Shown here: one piece after another, positions 58,931-64,000 of the stretch
Position numbering within the stretch: the stretch's first letter is position 1
Layout of the letters: each line of letters opens with the position of its first letter
DNA from: CALXOJ01 sp034120015
GTDB taxonomy: Bacteria > Spirochaetota > Spirochaetia > JAFGXN01
DNA: 64,000 nt
NCBI GenBank assembly: GCA_034120015.1
Contig: JAXEIF010000011.1
Coordinates: 12,882-76,881 of the forward strand
Direction of reading: 5' to 3'
Notes under the pieces: generated by a model
What the model was told of the DNA's origin: nothing
Database searches by the model: none
Seen by the model: the letters and a program-made list of their open reading frames with translations, nothing else
Position numbers and translations under genes: made by a program

Positions 58931-61065
58931 TTCTCAAATATAAACGAGGCTGTCGCGATAATATTACGCGAGCTGTTGCCGACGGAAACAATAAACTCAC
59001 CCGGTTCGACACACCATCCCTGCTTTGCCGGATGATAAAAACGCAGACTTTCCTCCGATAACGTTACGGAAACCGTTCGGGATTCTCCGGCCTTCAGAAA
59101 TACCTTCTCAAATCCTTTCAGCTCTTTATCCGGACGGGGTAAAGCGGCTTTGATATCGGAAAGATAAACCTGAACAACTTCACCGCCGTCTACACTTCCC
59201 GTGTTTTTCACTTTAACGGAAACTTCGATAACGCCGCCTTTTTTCATTTTAACATCGGAAAGCTTCAAATCGGAAATCTCGAATTCGGTATAGGAAAGCC
59301 CGTGACCGAACGCAAACGCCGGCTCGATTTTTGCGGTATCGAAATGGCGGTATCCGACAAAAATTCCCTCTTCGTAAACAAACGGTTTTTTCAGACGACG
59401 CAACAGCCGGCTTCCCGCCGGTCCCGTAATCCGAAACAGACCGAATTTTTCGGGTTTATCGACATAATTGGATACCGACGAATAATCGGTCCACTTCTTT
59501 CCGAACGTAAACGGCAGTTTACCGGACGGATTCACCTTACCCAATAACACATCGGCAATGATACGCCCCGAGGGATCTCCTGGATAAAAAGCATCGATAA
59601 TCGCCGGTACCTTACCCGACCATTCTTCGGTTTCGACGGCCCCTCCCGTATTCAAAACAACAATCGTCCGTTTCTGATTTTCGGCTGCTTTCAGAATCAG
59701 ACTGCGGTCTTTTTTTGAGAGCCGCCACGGTCTGTCATGAAATTCCCCCTCGGTACAGTAGGAAAATCCGACACAAACAACCACCGCATCGGCTTTTTTC
59801 ATCTGCGAAGCCGACGGAGAGGCCTTATAAATCACTTTGCCGCTTTGTCCGACACGTTCGGTCAAAGCTTCCGCCAACGAAATTTTGCGGTATGCCACCG
59901 GCCGGCTGGAACCGCCGCCGCCGGTTTCGGTATCTTTCGCCCGGCTTCCGGTTACCAAAATGTTCATTTGCTGCAAAGACAAATCAAGAGGCAATGTCTG
60001 ATTATCGTTTTTCAGCAGCACAATTCCCTCCGCAGCGGCATCGTACGCGGCCTGCTGATGTTCCGGGCCGTTTTCTTTGGCTTTCGGATCGGCAATCGGC
60101 CTTTCGTAGGCACCGACCGTAAAAAATGATGTCAGTATACGCATCACTTTATCATCCAGATCAGCCTCGGTAATCCGTCCTTTGTCCAAGAGCTTTATCA
60201 GATTTTTACGGTTCATGTATTTTGCATTCGGCATCTCCAGATCAAGACCGGCATTGAACGGTTTTTCGGCGTCATAACAGGAAAGCCAATCGGACACAAC
60301 AAAACCTTCAAAACCCCATTCATTTTTCAGTATATCTGTAAGAAGACGTCTGTTTTCACTGGCGGAAACTCCGTTTACGGGATTATAAGAACTCATCACC
60401 GAAAGAACCTTTGCTTTCTTAACGGCTGACTCGAACGCGGGAAGATAAATTTCGCGCAAAGTCCGGTCATCCAAATCGGATCCGGTTTTGTTTCTGTCGT
60501 AATCCGAGTTATTGGCTGCATAATGTTTAATTGTGGCAACAATTCCGTTTTCCTGCAATCCCGTAATGTAGGAACAGGCCATTTCCGAGGCAAGATAGGG
60601 ATCTTCTCCCATATATTCGAAGTTGCGCCCGCATGTCGGAACACGGGCAATATTGACACCGGGTCCCAGCAGATTGGAGATACCCTTTGCCCGACATTCC
60701 TCTGCCATCACAGTGGCGGAACGGTGAATCAGATTACGATTCCATGAAGCGGTCATTGAAACCAGACACGGGAAAACAGTCGACTCACCGACTCCGCGAA
60801 TTCCGGAGGATGCATCGGCCATCCACATGGCATCCATTCCGAGACGGGGAACGGCACGAACGGCAAACCATTTATATCCGCCGATAAAATCGATTTTTTC
60901 TTCCAATGTCAGCCGGTTTAAAATTTTCCGTGCCTTTTCTGCAGGCGAATCGCTTTTATCCGTAAAACTGTCAACTGTAACATCCTGCAGAAAAGACTCG
61001 CGAGGTGATTTTGCCTCTCCGAAAATCAGCTTTTGATAAATTTCGAAAAATTTTTCCTTCAACAT
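58927..61065 (-). CDS. GH3 family glycosidase, cytoplasmic form
   Basis: Third GH3 enzyme of the window, 712 residues without a signal peptide, so probably cytoplasmic. Barrel motifs are KHYAANNSDYDRN and nucleophile GFVVSDW with Asp259; the acid/base loop is CTEGEFHDR. A fibronectin-III-like C-terminal domain is present (KNTGSVDGGEVVQVYLSD). More diverged from the two lipoprotein copies than these are from each other. GAGG precedes the ATG. It lies 15 nt downstream of the GH29-like gene, so the pair may hydrolyse a linked sugar structure. Confidence 0.9.
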   Translation of the reverse strand: MLKEKFFEIYQKLIFGEAKSPRESFLQDVTVDSFTDKSDSPAEKARKILNRLTLEEKIDFIGGYKWFAVRAVPRLGMDAMWMADASSGIRGVGESTVFPCLVSMTASWNRNLIHRSATVMAEECRAKGISNLLGPGVNIARVPTCGRNFEYMGEDPYLASEMACSYITGLQENGIVATIKHYAANNSDYDRNKTGSDLDDRTLREIYLPAFESAVKKAKVLSVMSSYNPVNGVSASENRRLLTDILKNEWGFEGFVVSDWLSCYDAEKPFNAGLDLEMPNAKYMNRKNLIKLLDKGRITEADLDDKVMRILTSFFTVGAYERPIADPKAKENGPEHQQAAYDAAAEGIVLLKNDNQTLPLDLSLQQMNILVTGSRAKDTETGGGGSSRPVAYRKISLAEALTERVGQSGKVIYKASPSASQMKKADAVVVCVGFSYCTEGEFHDRPWRLSKKDRSLILKAAENQKRTIVVLNTGGAVETEEWSGKVPAIIDAFYPGDPSGRIIADVLLGKVNPSGKLPFTFGKKWTDYSSVSNYVDKPEKFGLFRITGPAGSRLLRRLKKPFVYEEGIFVGYRHFDTAKIEPAFAFGHGLSYTEFEISDLKLSDVKMKKGGVIEVSVKVKNTGSVDGGEVVQVYLSDIKAALPRPDKELKGFEKVFLKAGESRTVSVTLSEESLRFYHPAKQGWCVEPGEFIVSVGNSSRNIIATASFIFEN

Positions 61066-61080
61066 AAAAACCTCTGCATT

Positions 61081-62451
61081 TTAGTATTCAAACCCGTAAA
61101 CGGGCATCATTAATGATAAATAAACATCTCTGTAGCGGGGATTCAGTTCCAAACAGGTCGTATTCCCGTCTTTTCCGCTTACCGGTATCAGAGGAATTTT
61201 TCCTTCACCGGTCAGAAGCCACGCCTCTTTAACGACCGTATCCGGAAATGAAGACGGCAGTTTCAACCTGTACGGTTTATCTTCGGCAATCCATAATCCG
61301 TTTTGTTTTTGCAGACAGTAGACACGGTCTTGAGCGTAAAACGATACAGTATCGGGATAGGCGATTTTACCGTCCGAGACAATCTGCGTATCCTTAAAAA
61401 TTTCTCCGTTAATCCGAAACCACTCTCCGATACCGGCGGCCAGCTTCATCGATTCCTCGGAAACAATCGCATCATTCATCACATCCAGCGAAATCAGAAT
61501 CGAACCGCCCTCTTCCCAAACCGATATGATTTTTCCGATAAAATCCCCGATCTGTTTATACAGAACATTATTATTGATCTGATCAACCCCGGTAAATGTA
61601 TTCATGGAAAAAACCCAAGGCCGGTTTCTTTTTTGAACAGCGGATTTTGACGGAATCACAGTTTTATAAACATCGAAATCACCCCAGCGGTGTTTTTTCC
61701 GGTCGCCGAGATAATTATTAACGATCAAATCGGGATTCCATTCGTAAAGCTTTTTCAGGAGAGCTTCGGCATCCTCCGGGGTCCACCACGGAGCCCAGTC
61801 TCCGTCAAAATAAATCATATCGGCCCCGTAACCGGTTACCAGTTCTTTCAACTGTTCGGTCATATATCCGATATACGATTCTTTGGCTCCTTCGTTCATA
61901 ACGGTATTCATTTTGACGGCATAACGGCTTCCGTCTTTTTTATATTGAATTTGCGAAGGATGATGCCAGTCGATAATCGAGTAAGAAAATCCGACCCGAA
62001 TATTCTGCTCTTTCAGACTGTCGACAGCCAGACGCAGCCAATCCGCTTTTGTATCGGTATGATCTTTTATATTGTAATCGCAGACAGCCGAATCCCAAAA
62101 ACAAAAACCGTCATAATTTTTGGCAGGCAGAATCACATACGGTAAATTCGATGTTTTTTTCAGAATTCCGACGACCGAATCGATTTTTTTCTTATCCGTA
62201 ACCAGTTTCAGAGGGCGAATCAGTTCTTCGTATATTTCCGGCTGAAGCGATGCGGCGTAAAGAAAGAGACCGTTTTCATTCGCAATAAAGCCTTCAAAAT
62301 CACGCTGAAAAAGAATATGCGCTCCCATTTCGATTTTTAGCCCGATTTTTGACTTTTCGAGCCATTCGTTTTTTTTATCACCGGCAAAAGAAAAAACAGC
62401 ACCGTCAAACAAGAGAAAAAACAATGTGGAAATAAAGACAAACTTCCGCAT
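61081..62451 (-). CDS. GH29-like (alpha-L-fucosidase family) exported protein
   Basis: Predicted exported 456-residue protein with a signal peptide (about 1-23). It resembles GH29: LPYVILPAKNYDGFCFWDS is the counterpart of the usual KHHDGF segment, and MIYFDGDW places Asp216 at the nucleophile. The usual N-terminal FxxHWG-like segment reads IGLKIEMGAH, which lacks the conserved His, so activity or specificity may differ. A beta-sandwich follows. It lies 11 nt behind its -10 box without a proper leader. Cotranscribed with the GH3 gene. Confidence 0.75.
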   Translation of the reverse strand: MRKFVFISTLFFLLFDGAVFSFAGDKKNEWLEKSKIGLKIEMGAHILFQRDFEGFIANENGLFLYAASLQPEIYEELIRPLKLVTDKKKIDSVVGILKKTSNLPYVILPAKNYDGFCFWDSAVCDYNIKDHTDTKADWLRLAVDSLKEQNIRVGFSYSIIDWHHPSQIQYKKDGSRYAVKMNTVMNEGAKESYIGYMTEQLKELVTGYGADMIYFDGDWAPWWTPEDAEALLKKLYEWNPDLIVNNYLGDRKKHRWGDFDVYKTVIPSKSAVQKRNRPWVFSMNTFTGVDQINNNVLYKQIGDFIGKIISVWEEGGSILISLDVMNDAIVSEESMKLAAGIGEWFRINGEIFKDTQIVSDGKIAYPDTVSFYAQDRVYCLQKQNGLWIAEDKPYRLKLPSSFPDTVVKEAWLLTGEGKIPLIPVSGKDGNTTCLELNPRYRDVYLSLMMPVYGFEY

Positions 62452-62462
62452 ATCCGTCTTTT

Positions 62463-62491
62463 ATTTTAACGTCGATTTCCGGGGAAGTCAA
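62463..62491 (-). promoter_or_regulatory. Promoter of the GH29-GH3 operon
   Basis: Minus strand: TTGACT (62486-62491), 17-bp spacer, TAAAAT (62463-62468); the ATG is 11 nt downstream, so the leader is only about 4-5 nt. Confidence 0.75.
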
Positions 62492-62522
62492 GAAAATTTA
62501 TTCCGGAAGCATTCCGTCTATA

Positions 62523-63125
62523 TTACCGTTTCTTTTTCAGATTGCGGTAAATTTTATATCTGTCTTTGTCGAGAACCGATCGGATCCGGTTCTTTTTCTC
62601 AAATTCCAATGAATCGAGGAGCATTTTTTTTCGAATACGGCCGGTCTCCGTATCTTCGGTAATACGGATTGCTTTAACATGGATATCGGTCAGAACAGCC
62701 AGAACCAGTTTTGTTTCCGCATCTGTAGCCCGAACGGCGGCAGCAACTTCTTCCCACTCTTTACTGGCAGCCGCTTCCGCCCGCAGCCGGATCGGGATTT
62801 CCGCTGTCGAAGCGGCCGCATCGGCCAGAGATTCCTCACCGTCGTTATCTGCCCCGCCCCAAACCAGGGCATCGTCGGATTCGACGGCCTCCCCCGCCGG
62901 TTCGGAAGCGGTCCGGCTCTCATCTGTTTCGGCAGTTGCCGTTACGGATAAAACCGGCAAATCTCCGGCCGGCGCCGGCACCGCCGTATCGCTGCCGGAC
63001 ACCGCGATTTCATCGTTTTCCGAAGATGTCATTCCGACCTCTTCGTTTTCTGTAAAAGGAACCTCCTGGGCATGAAGGAAGGAGGCTGTAAGAATCATCA
63101 GAAAAAAACAGCTCATTCTTTTCAT
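62523..63125 (-). CDS. Exported hypothetical protein coupled to thiC
   Basis: A 200-residue protein with a signal peptide (about 1-19, ending LHAQ). The region 20-110 is acidic and rich in Ala, Ser, Glu and Thr with low complexity. The C-terminal 90 residues are helical and charged (KEWEEVAAAVRATDAE, KKMLLDSLEFEKKNRI, ending in a Lys-rich tail). The shape recalls small periplasmic helical proteins such as Spy-like chaperones, but no motif proves this. The ATG at 63125 overlaps the thiC stop by 4 nt. Function not recognised. Confidence 0.65.
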   Translation of the reverse strand: MKRMSCFFLMILTASFLHAQEVPFTENEEVGMTSSENDEIAVSGSDTAVPAPAGDLPVLSVTATAETDESRTASEPAGEAVESDDALVWGGADNDGEESLADAAASTAEIPIRLRAEAAASKEWEEVAAAVRATDAETKLVLAVLTDIHVKAIRITEDTETGRIRKKMLLDSLEFEKKNRIRSVLDKDRYKIYRNLKKKR

Positions 63126-64000
63126 AAAAACTCCCGGCTCCGTTTCATCGGACAAAGGTCGCCGCACATAGTACACACATGCTCTTCGTGCGGCATCGAC
63201 GATTTGCGGTATTCGATTGCCTTGTCACGGTCCATTGCACAGTCGAGCATTTCGGACCAGTTCAGATTGCCGCGCGCCGTTCCCATCCGATGGTCCCAGT
63301 CAACCGCTCCCGGAACGCCTTTGGCAATATCGGCTGCATGTGCCGCGATTTTCGACGCCATGATGCCTTCTTTGACGTCTGCCTCGTCGGGGAGCCGTAA
63401 ATGCTCGGCCGGAGTGACATAACACAGAAAGTCGGCGCCCGCGGCCGCGGCGATGGCGCCGCCGATGGCCGAGGTGATGTGGTCATAGCCGGGTGCCACA
63501 TCGGTTACCAGCGGCCCGAGAACGTAAAACGGCGCTCCATGACACAGTTTCTTTTCGATCATCATATTGGCGGCAATCTCGTTCATAGCCATGTGGCCGG
63601 GTCCCTCAATCATCACCTGAACATTCCGTTCCCACGCCCGTTTCGTCAGTTCACCCAAAATCACCAGTTCGGTCACCTGCGGAGCATCGGTTGCATCCTT
63701 CAACGACCCCGGGCGCAAGCCATCGCCGAGACTCAGCGTCACATCGTAACGCCCGCAAATATCCAGCAGGCGGTCGAAATCTTCGTAAAACGGATTTTCT
63801 TTTCCGTTCCGCTTCATCCACTCGTACAAAATGGAACCGCCGCGGCTGACAATACCAGTCTGGCGCGGATTGCGGTCGACCCGTTCGGCCGCCGTCAGGT
63901 TCAGTCCGGCATGAATCGTCAGAAAATCGATACCGTCTTCGCAGTGCAGCTCGACAACACGAAAAAGATCCTCTTTGGTCATGGCGGCAATATTTTTTCC
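63122..64000 (-). CDS. thiC: Phosphomethylpyrimidine synthase ThiC, partial
   Basis: Radical-SAM enzyme forming the pyrimidine part of thiamine. About 292 C-terminal codons lie in the window and the gene runs off the right edge in frame through NIAAMTKEDLF; the start is outside. Recognisable segments are DFLTIHAGLNL, NRQTGIVSRGG-like PRQTGIVSRGGSI, LSLGDGLRPGS, MIEGPGHM, HGAPFYVLGPLVTD and PGYDHITSAIGGA. The cluster Cys are in HVCTMCGDLCPMK, spaced CX2CX3C rather than the CX2CX4C I know from E. coli. The stop overlaps the following hypothetical gene by 4 nt. Confidence 0.95.
   Translation of the reverse strand, partial: GKNIAAMTKEDLFRVVELHCEDGIDFLTIHAGLNLTAAERVDRNPRQTGIVSRGGSILYEWMKRNGKENPFYEDFDRLLDICGRYDVTLSLGDGLRPGSLKDATDAPQVTELVILGELTKRAWERNVQVMIEGPGHMAMNEIAANMMIEKKLCHGAPFYVLGPLVTDVAPGYDHITSAIGGAIAAAAGADFLCYVTPAEHLRLPDEADVKEGIMASKIAAHAADIAKGVPGAVDWDHRMGTARGNLNWSEMLDCAMDRDKAIEYRKSSMPHEEHVCTMCGDLCPMKRSREFL

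Overview
This 64-kb window reads as one contiguous piece of a spirochaete chromosome, most likely Treponema or a close Spirochaetaceae relative. The best evidence is a tandem pair of FlaA flagellar-sheath genes next to a class II fructose-bisphosphate aldolase. Supporting features are many lipoprotein-type signal sequences, a PcnB/CCA-adding enzyme with the N-terminal form I associate with treponemes, a very short RNA polymerase omega subunit, and the tig-clpP-clpX block. Gene density is very high, with many 1-8 nt overlaps. I see no prophage, insertion sequence, CRISPR array or rRNA. Promoters are easy to see because the housekeeping -35 and -10 elements are nearly always 17 bp apart.

Layout. 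1-13.1 kb (minus strand): gap, an intrinsic terminator, then pgk-tpiA-secG and a tightly packed series (parvulin-type foldase, nusB, TPR protein, map, CapA-like lipoprotein, two lipoprotein GH3 glycosidases, partial pcnB). 13.3-18.3 kb: galM, an Xaa-Pro aminopeptidase, then a DtxR-type regulator directly in front of pyrK-pyrD. 18.3-24.5 kb (minus): one apparent eight-gene operon running M23 peptidase-bactofilin-yaaR-yaaT-purM-purN-purD-purE. 24.6-29.8 kb: a lipoprotein, then tatD-dus and dapB-dapA-acetyltransferase. 29.8-34.6 kb: a steroid-reductase-like membrane protein, two flaA genes, a binding-protein-like lipoprotein and fba. 34.6-41.2 kb: a membrane acyltransferase-like protein, GH18 lipoprotein, dCMP deaminase, prephenate dehydrogenase, a second epimerase-like gene, a DUF308-like protein, miaA and rpoZ. 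41.2-50.1 kb: cmk, yicC, murC, yihY, an ABC-F ATPase, an orphan HsdS-like target-recognition domain, a 58-residue zinc-ribbon protein, rhodanese and two lipoproteins. 50.2-58.9 kb: rarA fused to a methyltransferase-like domain, DUF975 protein, five tRNAs, tig-clpP-clpX, argF and a DHH phosphoesterase. 58.9-64 kb (minus): partial thiC with an exported hypothetical protein, then a GH29-like protein with a cytoplasmic GH3.

How it fits together. Lower glycolysis (gap, pgk, tpiA, fba), de novo purine and pyrimidine steps and early lysine/diaminopimelate synthesis suggest a free-living or gut-commensal saccharolytic organism rather than a minimal pathogen. Three GH3 enzymes, a GH18 and a GH29-like protein, several with lipoprotein or export signals, point to periplasmic or surface glycan trimming.

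The observations most worth following are: (1) several genes whose consensus -10 box lies only 5-6 nt before a start codon with no Shine-Dalgarno (dtxR, murC, yihY, rarA), predicting leaderless mRNAs; (2) an orphan single-domain HsdS-like protein behind an intrinsic terminator located between its promoter and its start; (3) the RarA-methyltransferase-like fusion; (4) a cytidylate-kinase-like protein with Asn in place of the P-loop lysine; (5) the small zinc-ribbon gene.
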